Notes under the pieces: generated by a model | The model's database searches: none | The model's input: the letters and a program-made list of their open reading frames with translations, nothing else | What the model was told of the DNA's origin: nothing | Position numbers and translations under genes: made by a program | Shown: positions 32,749-41,634 of the stretch, piece by piece | Layout of the letters: the number at the start of each line of letters is the position of its first letter | Position numbering within the stretch: the stretch's first letter is position 1 | DNA from: an uncultured Eubacteriales bacterium | Lineage (GTDB): Bacteria > Bacillota > Clostridia > Oscillospirales > Oscillospiraceae | Assembly (NCBI GenBank): GCA_900319635.1 | Contig: ONPF01000005.1 | Coordinates: 1 to 64,000 of the forward strand | Length of the DNA: 64,000 nucleotides | Direction of reading: 5' to 3'

Positions 32749-33507
32749 ATGAAGAAGATGAAGGTTCTGATCGGCAACTACGGCAGCGGCAAGACGGAGC
32801 TGGCGCTGAACTTCGCCTTCAAGGCCGCCGAGCGCGGCGACCGCACGGAGCTGCTGGATCTGGATATGGTCAACACCTATTTCCGCCTCACCGAGCGCGG
32901 CAGGATGACCCAGATGAAGGAGATCCGCCTGGTCTCCCCGAACTTTGCCTGCGCCGGTATTGAAACGCTCTCCGTTCCCGCAGAGGTGGCCTCCGCCTTC
33001 GCCATGGACTGGGACACCGTTGTGTTCGACGTCGGCGGCGACGCGGTTGGCGCCACGGCCGTGGCGCGTTACCATCAGGACTTCATGGAGCTCGAGCCCG
33101 GCGCCCTGGAGGTGCTGAACGTGGTGAACATCCGCCGCCCGCTCGCCGGGACGGTGGAGCGCATCATTAAGCTCCAGGAGGAGATGCAGATCCATTCCCG
33201 GCTGAAGATCACCGGCATGGTCAACAACACAAACCTGGCCACCGCAACCTCCGTGGAGGAGCTGCGGCACGGCTATGAGATTTTGAAGGAGGTCTCCAGG
33301 ATCTCCGGCATCCCCGTGGCCTACACCTCCGGCAAGAAGGCGTTTCTGGACGCTTTCCTGGCCGAGGGGCACGATCCGGAATACATCGGCACGCCGCTGG
33401 CCATCGACACCTACATGCAGCGCGACTGGGATTCCTGGGTCCACAGTCTGGATCAGAATCCCTCCAACCCCCGCCCCGGCAATTTCTACCGGACCAATAT
33501 GGACTGA
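32749..33507 (+). CDS. P-loop ATPase associated with 2-oxoacid:ferredoxin oxidoreductase
   Basis: This 252-residue protein begins with a P-loop GNYGSGKTEL at about residues 9-18. LLDLDMVNTYFR (Walker A' region with switch aspartate) and VVFDVGGDAVGA (Walker B) follow, as in SIMIBI/ParA-like NTPases. The DVGGD and NNTNLA segments are typical of the ATP-binding protein often found directly before VorABCD/KorABCD genes in Clostridia. Its function is not established; a maturation or assembly role for the oxidoreductase is inference from context. Confidence 0.8.
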   Translation: MKKMKVLIGNYGSGKTELALNFAFKAAERGDRTELLDLDMVNTYFRLTERGRMTQMKEIRLVSPNFACAGIETLSVPAEVASAFAMDWDTVVFDVGGDAVGATAVARYHQDFMELEPGALEVLNVVNIRRPLAGTVERIIKLQEEMQIHSRLKITGMVNNTNLATATSVEELRHGYEILKEVSRISGIPVAYTSGKKAFLDAFLAEGHDPEYIGTPLAIDTYMQRDWDSWVHSLDQNPSNPRPGNFYRTNMD

Positions 33508-33535
33508 GCCTGCCCGGCCGGGACGAAGCGAAAAG

Positions 33536-33560
33536 CGTCATCCGTCGCGTGACGGTTTTT
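33536..33560 (+). terminator. Weak hairpin with T-run
   Basis: CCGTC-GCGT-GACGG followed by TTTTT, between the P-loop gene and the ferredoxin subunit. The short stem may only attenuate readthrough. Confidence 0.4.
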
Positions 33561-33601
33561 AGAATAGACCTGCAAATCTATCAAGGAAAAGAGGTAAGAA
33601 C

Positions 33602-33811
33602 ATGGTTAAGGTTACAATCAACGAGATTGTATGCAAAGGCTGCGGCCTGTGCGCGAGAGCATGTCCCAAAGGCGTGCTTGCCCTTTCCAAGACCAAACTC
33701 AACGCAAAAGGCTACCATCCCGCTGAAGTCGTGAACCCGGATGACTGCATCGGCTGCGCATCCTGCGCACGCACCTGCCCGGATGTCGCGATCCGCATCG
33801 AAAGACTATAA
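33602..33811 (+). CDS. Ferredoxin (delta) subunit of 2-oxoacid:ferredoxin oxidoreductase
   Basis: This 69-residue protein has two [4Fe-4S] motifs: CKGCGLCARACP (near 11-22) and CIGCASCARTCP (near 49-60). It is the expected delta subunit that passes electrons from the thiamine-diphosphate subunit to free ferredoxin. It sits 13 bases before the alpha gene, with AAGGAGG between. Confidence 0.9.
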   Translation: MVKVTINEIVCKGCGLCARACPKGVLALSKTKLNAKGYHPAEVVNPDDCIGCASCARTCPDVAIRIERL

Positions 33812-33824
33812 GGAGGAAACGAAA

Positions 33825-34907
33825 ATGGCATTAACTCTCATGAAGGGGTCCGAAGCGATCGCCGAGGCTGCCATTCGCGCCGGCGCACGTTTCTTCTTCG
33901 GCTACCCCATTACCCCGCAGACTGAGATCCCCGAATACATGTCCGCCCGTATGCCCGAAATCGGCGGCTGCTTCCTGCAGGCCGAGAGCGAAGTGGCGGC
34001 GATCAACATGGTGTACGGCGCTGCCGGTACCGGCATGCGCGTTATCACCTCTTCTTCCAGCCCCGGCGTCTCCCTGAAGCAGGAGGGCATCTCCTACATC
34101 GCCGGCGCTCAGCTGCCCTGCGTGATCCTGAACGTCATGCGCGGCGGTCCCGGCCTCGGCAACATCCAGGCCTCCCAGGGCGACTATTTCCAGGCCACCA
34201 AGGGCGGCGGCAACGGCGACTACCACCTGCTGACCTACGCGCCCTCCTCCATCCAGGAGGTCGTGGACACGATGATGTTCGCCTATGAGAAGGCCGAGAA
34301 GTACCGCATCCCCGTTCTGTTCCTGCTCGACGGCATCATCGCCCAGATGATGGAGCCGGTCGAAATGCCGGAGATGGTCGAGTACAAGCCGACCAAAGAA
34401 GCCAAGCCCTGGGCCGCCATGGGCTGGAAGCCGGGCGACGACCCCGCCAAGCGCGCCGTCATCAACTCCATGTACATCTCCACCGAGGAGCTGACCGATC
34501 ACACCAACGTGCTGCAGGCCTGCTACCGCGAGATCGAGAAGAACGAAGTGATGTTTGAGAACTACCGCACCGAGGACGCCGAGATCGTTCTCACCGCCTT
34601 CGGCACCGTCTCCCGCGTCGCCCGCAGCGCTGTGGACGAGCTGCGTGAAGAGGGCTACAAGGTCGGCCTGTTCCGTCCCATCACGGTGTGGCCCTTCCCC
34701 TACGACGAGCTCAAGAAGGCCGTCAACCAGCCCCAAGTCAAGGCAGTGCTGGACATCGAGGTCAACGAAGGTCAGATGCTCGAGGACGTCAACCTGGCCG
34801 TCAGCGGCGCCCGCCCGGTCGAGTTCCTCGGCCATTGCGGCAGCCTCTTCCCGACCACCGAAGAAGTCAAAGCCCGCATCCTCGCTATGCTGAAGGAGGG
34901 AAAGTAA
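33825..34907 (+). CDS. 2-oxoacid:ferredoxin oxidoreductase, alpha subunit (VorB-like)
   Basis: This 360-residue protein has the pyruvate:ferredoxin oxidoreductase domain I start MKGSEAIAEAAIRAGARFFF with FGYPITPQTEIPEY. RGGPGLGNIQASQGDYFQ and the C-terminal domain II with FRPITVWPFP follow. Its sequence resembles subunits annotated as 3-methyl-2-oxobutanoate dehydrogenase VorB, so branched-chain 2-oxoacids are the best guess for substrate; 2-oxoglutarate is possible. SD is AAGGAGGAAACG. Confidence 0.88.
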   Translation: MALTLMKGSEAIAEAAIRAGARFFFGYPITPQTEIPEYMSARMPEIGGCFLQAESEVAAINMVYGAAGTGMRVITSSSSPGVSLKQEGISYIAGAQLPCVILNVMRGGPGLGNIQASQGDYFQATKGGGNGDYHLLTYAPSSIQEVVDTMMFAYEKAEKYRIPVLFLLDGIIAQMMEPVEMPEMVEYKPTKEAKPWAAMGWKPGDDPAKRAVINSMYISTEELTDHTNVLQACYREIEKNEVMFENYRTEDAEIVLTAFGTVSRVARSAVDELREEGYKVGLFRPITVWPFPYDELKKAVNQPQVKAVLDIEVNEGQMLEDVNLAVSGARPVEFLGHCGSLFPTTEEVKARILAMLKEGK

Positions 34908-34908
34908 G

Positions 34909-35673
34909 ATGTCTGTTGTCTTTGAGAAAACCCAGCTGCTGACCGATAAGCAGTTCCACTACTGCCCCGGCTGCAACCACGGCATTATCCACCGCCTGGT
35001 CGCCGAGAGCATCGAAGAGCTGGTCAAGGAAGGCAAGCTCGAGGCCGGCAACGTCATCGGCGTCGCCCCTGTCGGCTGCTCGGTCTTCGCCTATGATTAC
35101 TTCAACTGCGATATGTACGAGGCCGCCCACGGCCGCGCCCCCGCTGTCGCCACCGGCATCAAGCGCTCCAAGCCCGACACCCTGGTCTTCACCTATCAGG
35201 GCGACGGCGACCTGGCCTCCATCGGCACCGCCGAGGTCGTCCATGCCGCGCACCGCGGCGAGAAGCTCGTCACCATTTTCGTCAACAACGCCATTTACGG
35301 CATGACCGGCGGCCAGATGGCCCCCACCACCCTGGTGGGCCAGAAGACCACCACCTCTCCCTATGGCCGTGACGAGGCCTGGTGCGGCGCGCCCATCAAG
35401 ATGAGCGAGATGCTCGCGCAGGTTCCCGGCTCCTACTACATCGAGCGCTGCGCCGTCAACAACAACGCCAACATCATCAAGTGCAAGAAGGCCATCAAGA
35501 AGGCCATGGAGTATCAGCTGGAAGGCAAGGGCTTCTGCATGATCGAGGTTCTCTCCGCCTGCCCCACCAACTGGGGCCTGAGTCCGGTGGAAGCCATGAA
35601 GTGGCTGGAAGGGAACATGATCCCCTACTACCCGCTGGGCGTGTACAAAGATAAGGGGGCTGAACAGAAATGA
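34909..35673 (+). CDS. 2-oxoacid:ferredoxin oxidoreductase, beta (ThDP-binding) subunit
   Basis: This 254-residue subunit has the thiamine-diphosphate pocket: HYCPGCNHG near the N-terminus, GVAPVGCSVF, and the Mg/ThDP motif GDGDLASIG followed by NNAIYGMTGGQMAPTT. The C-terminal CPTNWGLSP segment is family-typical. It starts 1 base after the alpha stop and overlaps the gamma start. Confidence 0.9.
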   Translation: MSVVFEKTQLLTDKQFHYCPGCNHGIIHRLVAESIEELVKEGKLEAGNVIGVAPVGCSVFAYDYFNCDMYEAAHGRAPAVATGIKRSKPDTLVFTYQGDGDLASIGTAEVVHAAHRGEKLVTIFVNNAIYGMTGGQMAPTTLVGQKTTTSPYGRDEAWCGAPIKMSEMLAQVPGSYYIERCAVNNNANIIKCKKAIKKAMEYQLEGKGFCMIEVLSACPTNWGLSPVEAMKWLEGNMIPYYPLGVYKDKGAEQK

Positions 35674-36209
35674 CGAAACGTTATCTTTTCGCCGGCTTCG
35701 GCGGTCAGGGCATGCTCCTGATCGGTAAGTTCGTGGCTATGGCCTGCATGCTGGAAGGCAAGCACGTCTCCTGGCTGCCCTCCTACGGCCCTGAGATGCG
35801 CGGCGGTACGGCCAACTGCTCCGTCATCGTGAGCGATGATCCGATCGGCACCCCGATGGTCGACAAGGCCGATGCCGTTGTGGCGATGAACCTGCCCTCC
35901 CTGCTCAAGTTTGAGAACTCCGTCAAGCCCGGCGGCGTGCTCGTGGTCAACTCCTCCATCATCGACCGCAAGGTCGAGCGTGACGACATCAAGGTCGTCT
36001 ACTGCGACGCCAACAAGATCGCCGAGGAAGTCGGCAACCCCAAGGGCGCCAACGTGGCCATTCTGGGCGCTCTGATGGCCAAGGATCCCGCCTGCTCCAC
36101 CGAGAGCATGATCGAGGCCATCCGCATCGAGCTGGGCGAGCGCAAGGCCCGCTTCCTGGAAGGCAACAAGAAGGCACTGTTTGCCGGCATGGAGGCCGCC
36201 AACAAGTAA
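35670..36209 (+). CDS. 2-oxoacid:ferredoxin oxidoreductase, gamma subunit
   Basis: This 179-residue protein is the domain III/gamma subunit: [14 protein letters not shown] at the N-terminus, [15 protein letters not shown] near 42-56 and GGVLVVNSS. It completes the four-subunit enzyme. The start overlaps the beta stop (ATGA). The whole vor-like block is rich in C-ending codons, suggesting strong expression. Confidence 0.9.
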   Translation: MTKRYLFAGFGGQGMLLIGKFVAMACMLEGKHVSWLPSYGPEMRGGTANCSVIVSDDPIGTPMVDKADAVVAMNLPSLLKFENSVKPGGVLVVNSSIIDRKVERDDIKVVYCDANKIAEEVGNPKGANVAILGALMAKDPACSTESMIEAIRIELGERKARFLEGNKKALFAGMEAANK

Positions 36210-36244
36210 ATCTTTCCGCTTGAGACACTTAGCAACACCGATAC

Positions 36245-36355
36245 GAGGCCGCACCCCTCCGGGTGCGGCCTCAAGCTGTTCATAGAGCGGTTTGCCGCTG
36301 TGAGCCGGTGACTGCACCGGAGGGACAGCCAAATCCGTGCGGCTTTGGCGGGATA
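36245..36355. other. Structured intergenic stretch (four successive hairpins)
   Basis: GAGGCCGCACCC/GGGTGCGGCCTC (36245-36272) is followed by AGCGG/CCGCT, CCGGTG/CACCGG and GCCAAA/TTTGGC. The first hairpin could end the vor-like operon, although no T-run follows. The remaining stems do not match a riboswitch I can name. Confidence 0.45.
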
Positions 36356-36378
36356 AGGGGCTGTTTTGTCGGAAGACC

Positions 36379-36407
36379 TTGAAATATACCGTGATTTGAG
36401 ATACAAT
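36379..36407 (+). promoter_or_regulatory. Promoter for the glycosyltransferase
   Basis: TTGAAA (36379-36384), a 17-base spacer and TACAAT (36402-36407). Confidence 0.6.
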
Positions 36408-36469
36408 AACTTTGCTTACACGCATTTTGGCAGCGCGTGACCTGCGCGGCTGCCCCCTGGAGGCGTCCC

Positions 36470-37843
36470 ATGGACAAGCTCAACGTGTGCCTGATCAACG
36501 ATTCTTTTCCGCCCACCATTGACGGCGTTGCCACAGCGGTGCGAAACTACGCCCAGATCATCACGGAGAAGCACGGCCACGCTGCCGTCGTGACCCCCTT
36601 TTACCCGGATGTGGACGATTCGGTGCATCCCTTTCCCGTCTACCGCTACCCCAGCATGTTTGTGTCCAAAAAGCTGGGCTATCGGGCGGGCATTCCCTTC
36701 TCGCCGGAGCTGATGGGAAAGCTGAAGGAGGAGCGCTTTGACCTGATCCACAGCCACTGTCCCATCAGCTCCACGCTGCTGGCGCGGGGGCTGCGGGATC
36801 AGCTGCAGCTGCCGGTGGTGCTGACCTATCACACCAAATTCGATATCGACATCGCCAACGCCGTGCGGGGCAAGCTGGTTCAGACGGAGATGATCAAGCT
36901 CCTGGTGAAGAACATCGCCGCCTGCGACGAGGTCTGGACCGTCAGCCGCGGCGCGGGGGAGAACCTGCGCAGCATGGGCTTTGAGGGGGACTATGTGGTC
37001 ATGCCAAACGGCGTGGACTTCCCCAAGGGCCGCGTGCCGGAGGAGGCTGTGCGGCAGGCGACGGGGGACTATGACCTGCCTGCCGGCGTGCCGATGCTGC
37101 TCTTCGTGGGCCGCATGATGTGGTACAAGGGGCTGCGGATCATTCTGGACGCCCTGAAGACCCTGGACGGGGAGGGGCAGGACTTCCGCATGGTCTTTGT
37201 GGGCGGCGGCGGTGACCGGGAGGAGATCATGGCCTATGCCGAGGAGCTGCGCGCTCGCGGGAAGGTGATCTTCGTCGAGCCCATCCGGGATCGGGATTTG
37301 ATCCGCGCCTGGTACTGCCGGGCGGATCTGTTCCTCTTCCCCTCCACCTTCGATACCAACGGCCTGGTGGTGCGGGAGGCGGCGGCCTGCGGCCTGCCCA
37401 GCGTGCTGATCCGGGGCAGCTGCGCCGCGGAGGATGTGGCCGACGGGGAAACGGGCTTCTTGATCGAGGAGAACGCGGATTCCATGGCGGCTATGCTGCG
37501 CCGCCTGCTGCGGGAGCCGGACTGTGTGCGCCGGGTGGGCGAGCAGGCGCAGGAGCAGCTCTATCTCTCCTGGGAGGACGCGGTGGCCAACGCCTGGGAC
37601 GGCTACGGCGCCGTGATCGAGAATTTCCGCAGCGGACGCTATGCCCGGCCGCATACGGCTTCGGACGATATGTTCCGCAGCCTGGGCGCGGTGATGGACT
37701 GGCTCAACCACAAGGATACCCGGAGCCAAAAGGTGCAGTACCGCGGGAAAGAGTGGGCCTTCAGCGATATTCTGACGCTCGTGGGACGCAGCAAGGATCC
37801 CATGGATCCCCTGTCCCGCCAGCGGACGGATCGCTTTCTATAA
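36470..37843 (+). CDS. GT4-family glycosyltransferase
   Basis: This 457-residue GT-B enzyme begins NVCLINDSFPPTIDGVA, the loop typical of diacylglycerol or phosphatidylinositol glycosyltransferases. It has HSHCPISS, the VVLTYHTKFD acceptor segment, VMPNGVDF, VGRMMWYKG and FLFPSTFDTNGLVVREAAACGLP, with the E-x7-E nucleotide-sugar motif. A ~70-residue C-terminal tail extends past the domain. Likely product is a glycolipid or cell-wall glycoconjugate; the exact acceptor is inference. It is convergent with spoIIID. Confidence 0.87.
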   Translation: MDKLNVCLINDSFPPTIDGVATAVRNYAQIITEKHGHAAVVTPFYPDVDDSVHPFPVYRYPSMFVSKKLGYRAGIPFSPELMGKLKEERFDLIHSHCPISSTLLARGLRDQLQLPVVLTYHTKFDIDIANAVRGKLVQTEMIKLLVKNIAACDEVWTVSRGAGENLRSMGFEGDYVVMPNGVDFPKGRVPEEAVRQATGDYDLPAGVPMLLFVGRMMWYKGLRIILDALKTLDGEGQDFRMVFVGGGGDREEIMAYAEELRARGKVIFVEPIRDRDLIRAWYCRADLFLFPSTFDTNGLVVREAAACGLPSVLIRGSCAAEDVADGETGFLIEENADSMAAMLRRLLREPDCVRRVGEQAQEQLYLSWEDAVANAWDGYGAVIENFRSGRYARPHTASDDMFRSLGAVMDWLNHKDTRSQKVQYRGKEWAFSDILTLVGRSKDPMDPLSRQRTDRFL

Positions 37844-37868
37844 GCCGGAGGGCCTTCCTCCGAGACAG

Positions 37869-37918
37869 CAAAACGGCGGCGCAGACCGAGAGGATCGGGC
37901 TCTGCGCCGCCGTTTTTA
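37869..37918. terminator. Bidirectional terminator
   Basis: AAAACGGCGGCGCAGA pairs with TCTGCGCCGCCGTTTT. It separates the glycosyltransferase from spoIIID and overlaps the end of spoIIID. Confidence 0.88.
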
Positions 37919-38164
37919 TTCTCCCTTGTATTTGCGCCGTGTGGCAAGACCGCCGCGAATGTGCCGCTCCGCCTTGTTCAGATCCAGCAGCTTGCGCACC
38001 TGGGCGTAGAGCCCCGGGTTCACCCGCCGCAGCCGCTCCGTCAGATCCTTGTGCACGGTGCTTTTGGAGATGCCGAAGCGGGCCGCCGCCGCGCGGACGG
38101 TGCTCCGGGTTTCGATGATGTATGCCGCCAGATCACAGGCGCGTTCCTCTATCGTGCTATGCAC
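37916..38164 (-). CDS. spoIIID: Sporulation transcriptional regulator SpoIIID
   Basis: This 82-residue protein matches SpoIIID: RACDLAAYIIETRSTVRAAA, then the helix-turn-helix FGISKSTVHKDLTERL, and the basic C-terminal tail LATRRKYKGE. It regulates mother-cell genes during sporulation, placing the host among endospore formers. The start is a GTG at 38162-38164 behind GGAGTGGTGTGA. Length and motif order match the family. Confidence 0.94.
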   Translation of the reverse strand: MHSTIEERACDLAAYIIETRSTVRAAAARFGISKSTVHKDLTERLRRVNPGLYAQVRKLLDLNKAERHIRGGLATRRKYKGE

Positions 38165-38276
38165 TCACACCACTCCCCGAGCGCGGCAGGGCGCCGCGCG
38201 TTTCCTGCTCCATGTATATGTGCGCGCCCGGGGGGATATGAGCTGCGCCCCGCCCCGGACGCGACAGAAAATTCCT

Positions 38277-38304
38277 TTGCAAAAGCGGTGAAGTGTGGTA
38301 TACT
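38277..38304 (+). promoter_or_regulatory. Promoter for the polysaccharide deacetylase
   Basis: TTGCAA (38277-38282), a 16-base spacer and TATACT (38299-38304). Confidence 0.55.
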
Positions 38305-38355
38305 GCCTGTCGAAACGGAGCGGCCGGGGGATTTCCCGGCACGGAAGGAGAAAAC

Positions 38356-39717
38356 ATGCGCAAGGCATTGCATGGGATTTTGATCTTTTTCTTTATCGCG
38401 CTGGCGGCGGTTTTTGCCCTGTCAGCATTGTCCGGCGGCGAGCGCGGGGCGCTATCCCGCCCGGATACGGCGGCGGAGCCGGCGGAGGAGAGCGGCCAGG
38501 TGGTCGCCCCCGCGCCCCTGGAGCCCACGGCGGCGCCCGAGCCGGAGGAGAGCCCGGAGCCCACGCCGGAGCCCACCCCGGCGCCCACGCCCTTTGTGGA
38601 GCCGGAGCTGAAGGAGGGCGGCCTGGTCACCTTTGACGGGGTGGAGCTGGAAAGCGGCGCCTACCTGCACGAGGGGCTGCGCTATGTGCGCCTCACGGAG
38701 GTGGCCGGCGCGCTGGGTCTGGAGCTGGAGCCGGGGGAGGACGGGGAGAGCGTCTCCTTCAACTGGCGGCGGAGCCGGGTGACCCTGCGCCCCTACAGCA
38801 CCACCCTTACCTACCAGGACAAGGACTTTGAGCTGGCGGCGCCGGTGCTGCTCTGCGACGGCGGGGCGGAGATGCTGGTGCCGGTGGAGTCCTTCTGCGA
38901 GGGCTGCCAGATCGGCCTGCTGGACGATGTGGAGTTCAACCACCTCTACTGCACCCCCGGCGCCGGCAGCTGGGAGCTTCCCCAGGGCTACAACGTGCCG
39001 GTGATGATGTACCACGGCGTGGGCTGGGGCAGCAAGGACGCCAACCTCTTCGTGAACCCCCAGGATCTGGAGAAGCAGTTCGTCTACCTGCTGGACCACG
39101 GCTACACCCCCATCTGGTTCTCGGATCTGGAGCATGTGGACGAGATCGAAAAGCCCGTGCTGCTGACCTTTGACGACGGCTGGGCGAACAACTACACCAA
39201 CATGCTGCCCCTGGTGGAGAAGTACCATGTGAAGGTCACGGTCTTCATGGTCTGGGACTTCTTTACCATCAGCGGCAACCACCTGGACGAGGATGAGGCC
39301 CTGGAGATGGCCGCCAGCGGCTATGTGGATTTCCAGAGCCACACCATGAGCCACACCGACCTGACCACCATCCGCGACCCGGAGAAGCGGGAATACGAGC
39401 TGTCCGAGTCTCAGCTGCAGCTCACGCGGCTCTTCGGCAAGCAGCCCTTCGTGCTCAGCTACCCCATCGGCGGCAGCGACGAGGAGATCCAGGAGCTGGC
39501 CAGCCAGTACTACCGCTTTGCCGTGAAGATGACAAATCACGATTCCAACTACATTTGCTACAACACCGGCGACGACCCCATGCTGGTCTATCGCTTCTTC
39601 CCGGAGAAGTGGACGCCCATGGCCACCTACATCTCCTGGCTGGAGAAAGCCTTCCCGCCTGAGGAGCAGGCGGCGGAGGAGCCCGCGGAGACAGAACAGC
39701 CCGGACAGGCCGGATAA
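38356..39717 (+). CDS. Exported polysaccharide deacetylase (NodB domain)
   Basis: This 453-residue protein has an N-terminal membrane anchor (ILIFFFIALAAVFALSAL) and a Pro/Glu/Thr-rich linker (about 36-90). A ~110-residue beta domain resembling copper amine oxidase N-terminal domains comes next, then a NodB catalytic domain. Motif 1 is LLTFDDGWANN (catalytic and metal aspartates) and motif 2 is SHTMSHTDL (metal histidines). It would N-deacetylate wall glycans or exopolysaccharide. SD is GGAAGGAG. Confidence 0.9.
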   Translation: MRKALHGILIFFFIALAAVFALSALSGGERGALSRPDTAAEPAEESGQVVAPAPLEPTAAPEPEESPEPTPEPTPAPTPFVEPELKEGGLVTFDGVELESGAYLHEGLRYVRLTEVAGALGLELEPGEDGESVSFNWRRSRVTLRPYSTTLTYQDKDFELAAPVLLCDGGAEMLVPVESFCEGCQIGLLDDVEFNHLYCTPGAGSWELPQGYNVPVMMYHGVGWGSKDANLFVNPQDLEKQFVYLLDHGYTPIWFSDLEHVDEIEKPVLLTFDDGWANNYTNMLPLVEKYHVKVTVFMVWDFFTISGNHLDEDEALEMAASGYVDFQSHTMSHTDLTTIRDPEKREYELSESQLQLTRLFGKQPFVLSYPIGGSDEEIQELASQYYRFAVKMTNHDSNYICYNTGDDPMLVYRFFPEKWTPMATYISWLEKAFPPEEQAAEEPAETEQPGQAG

Positions 39718-39723
39718 GATAAG

Positions 39724-39756
39724 CGCCAGTCCCGGCAGGAACCGGGACTGGCGTTT
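39724..39756 (+). terminator. Terminator after the deacetylase
   Basis: CGCCAGTCCCGG pairs with CCGGGACTGGCG across a short loop, followed by TTTT. Confidence 0.75.
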
Positions 39757-39782
39757 TCGAAAGTGCCGAAAGGAGGCATACG

Positions 39783-40613
39783 ATGATCCAAGAAGTCCGC
39801 GTCAGCACCCTGGAGGAGCTGATGCCCCTGCTGTCGGAGCAGGAATACCGCCCGGATCTGGGGCGCAACCGCAGCCCCTTTGTCTACCGGGGCATGACCA
39901 ACGCCGATTTCCGCATGGTCACAAGCCTCCGGCGCAACTGCCGCGAGCTCCAGCGGAACCTGGAGCCGGCGATTTTGAAAAACTTCGCCAAGTACGCGGT
40001 GATCGAGGATCCCAGCGTGGCCCATTCGGTCTGGCGGCAGATGATCCTGGGGCAGCACCACGGTCTGCCCACCCGGCTGCTGGACTGGACCCAGTCCGCC
40101 CTGGTGGCGCTGCACTTCGCCGTCAGCGAGGAGGATCTGGCCCACATGGAGGATCACGACTGCATGGTCTGGCGGGTGGACATCGCGGAGCTCCACGCGC
40201 TGCTGCCGGAGCGCTATCAGCAGGTCATGCGGGTCTACCAGGCGGAGGTCTTCTCCGTGGACATGCTGGGCAGCGCCGCCCAGAGTCTGGCGCTGTACGA
40301 CCGGGACATGGGGGATCGGAGCATGGTGGTGCTGGAACCGCCCTCCCTGAGTGCCCGCATCGTGAACCAGTACTCCTTCTTCTCCGTCATCCCCATGGAG
40401 ATGGAGAATGTGGAGGACTTCCTCGACCGCTGCACCGAGCACACGGTAAAGTATGTGATCGACCGGAAGCTCCGCTGGCGGGTGCGGGACATGCTGGATC
40501 AGCTCAACATGTCCGAGCGTATCGTCTACCCCGGGCTGGACGGCCTCTCCCGCTGGATCGCCCGCCACTACTATGTGAAGGAAAAGGGCGAGGAGCAGGG
40601 AATGAAGGAATGA
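39783..40613 (+). CDS. FRG-domain protein
   Basis: This 276-residue cytosolic protein carries the FRG domain, named for its Phe-Arg-Gly motif. Here it appears as FVYRGMTNADFRMVTSLRR (about 33-51) and the second conserved block QHHGLPTRLLDWTQSALVAL (about 93-112). Function of FRG domains is not settled; they occur in mobile and defence-related settings. No partner gene is adjacent. It is followed directly by tandem ATGAAGGA repeats and a REP mosaic. Confidence 0.85.
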   Translation: MIQEVRVSTLEELMPLLSEQEYRPDLGRNRSPFVYRGMTNADFRMVTSLRRNCRELQRNLEPAILKNFAKYAVIEDPSVAHSVWRQMILGQHHGLPTRLLDWTQSALVALHFAVSEEDLAHMEDHDCMVWRVDIAELHALLPERYQQVMRVYQAEVFSVDMLGSAAQSLALYDRDMGDRSMVVLEPPSLSARIVNQYSFFSVIPMEMENVEDFLDRCTEHTVKYVIDRKLRWRVRDMLDQLNMSERIVYPGLDGLSRWIARHYYVKEKGEEQGMKE

Positions 40614-41634
40614 AGAAATGAAGGCGCAGGCCTGCGTTTCTTCGTAGGGGTCGGCGCCCTCGACGACCCGCTTGTCCGTCCGCTCCGTAGGGACGAGCAT
40701 TGCTCGTCCGTCTGTCGGACATGGGCGCAGGTCTGCGGACGACCAATGGTCGTCCCTGCGGGGGATCGCGGCCCATGCTGCGTAGGGGCGGGTATTACCC
40801 GCCCGCTTGTGGGGCACTGGCCTATCTCTACGGGCGGCTGATAGCCGCCCCTACGAAGCTCTCCGTCTGCTCTGTAGGGGAGGGGCTTGCGACGCGAAGC
40901 TAGTCCTTTAGCCCCTCCCGTGCAAGGAAAGACGCAAATCAATAAAGAGGGGAAAACGAAAAGAAATCTCCGGCGAAAACGGATCAAAGTCCGCATTCGC
41001 CGGAGATTTCTGCTGCTTTTCAGGTCTTCCCGCCGGGCTGTCGAGGACGCCAGCCCCTACAACGCAGACCCGCGCTTCTCCGTAGGGGTCGGCGCCCCGA
41101 CGACCCGCGTGTCCGTCCGCTCCGTAGGGACGAGCAATGCTCGTCCGTCTGTCGGACATGGGCGCAGGTCTGCGGACGACCAATGGTCGTCCCTACGGGG
41201 GATCGCGGCCCATGCTGCGTAGGGGCGGGTATTACCCGCCTGCTTGTGGGGCGCTGGCCTATCTCTACGGGCGGCTGATAGCCGCCCCTACGAAGCTCTC
41301 CGTCTGCTCCGTAGGGGCGGGGCTTGCGACGCGAAGCTAGTCCTTTAGGACCCCTCCCGCGCAAGGAAAGACGCAAATCAATAAAGAGGGGAAAACGAAA
41401 AAGAATCTCCGGCGAAAACGGATCAAAGTCCGCATTCGCCGGAGATTTCTGCATTTTTTCAGATTTTCCCGCCGGGCTGTCGAGGGCGCCAGCCCCTACA
41501 ACGCAGACCCGCGTTTCTCCGTAGGGGTCGGCGCCCTCGACGACCCGCGTGTGGGGCGAGACCCCGGATCGGCGGGCGATTCGGCTATCTCCCCTACAGG
41601 TGCGGATGGGGGTCTAAGGATCGGTTCGTGGTCG
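40614..41634. repeat. Second REP mosaic with a 438-bp tandem duplication
   Basis: Two near-identical copies run about 40643-41080 and 41081-41519, with the start of a third at 41520. Each contains the same order of palindromes (GGTCGGCGCCC, GACGAGCA/TGCTCGTC, GACGACCA/TGGTCGTC, GGGCGGGT/ACCCGCCC, GGGCGGCT/AGCCGCCC, and a GGGG(A/C)GGGGCTTGCGACG element). Each also holds one long hairpin (40963-41010 and 41403-41449). No credible gene is present. Confidence 0.85.

Noticed and set aside
36275..36355. Possible cobalamin-riboswitch-like sequence (CTGTGA, AGCCA fragments)
   Set aside because: The order of conserved boxes is wrong, the GGGAA and TCCGG blocks are missing, and the downstream gene is a glycosyltransferase with its own promoter.
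31729..41634. CRISPR arrays in the repeat-rich gaps
   Set aside because: Repeat units are palindromes of varied core with irregular spacing, spacers are not unique and even, and no cas genes are present.
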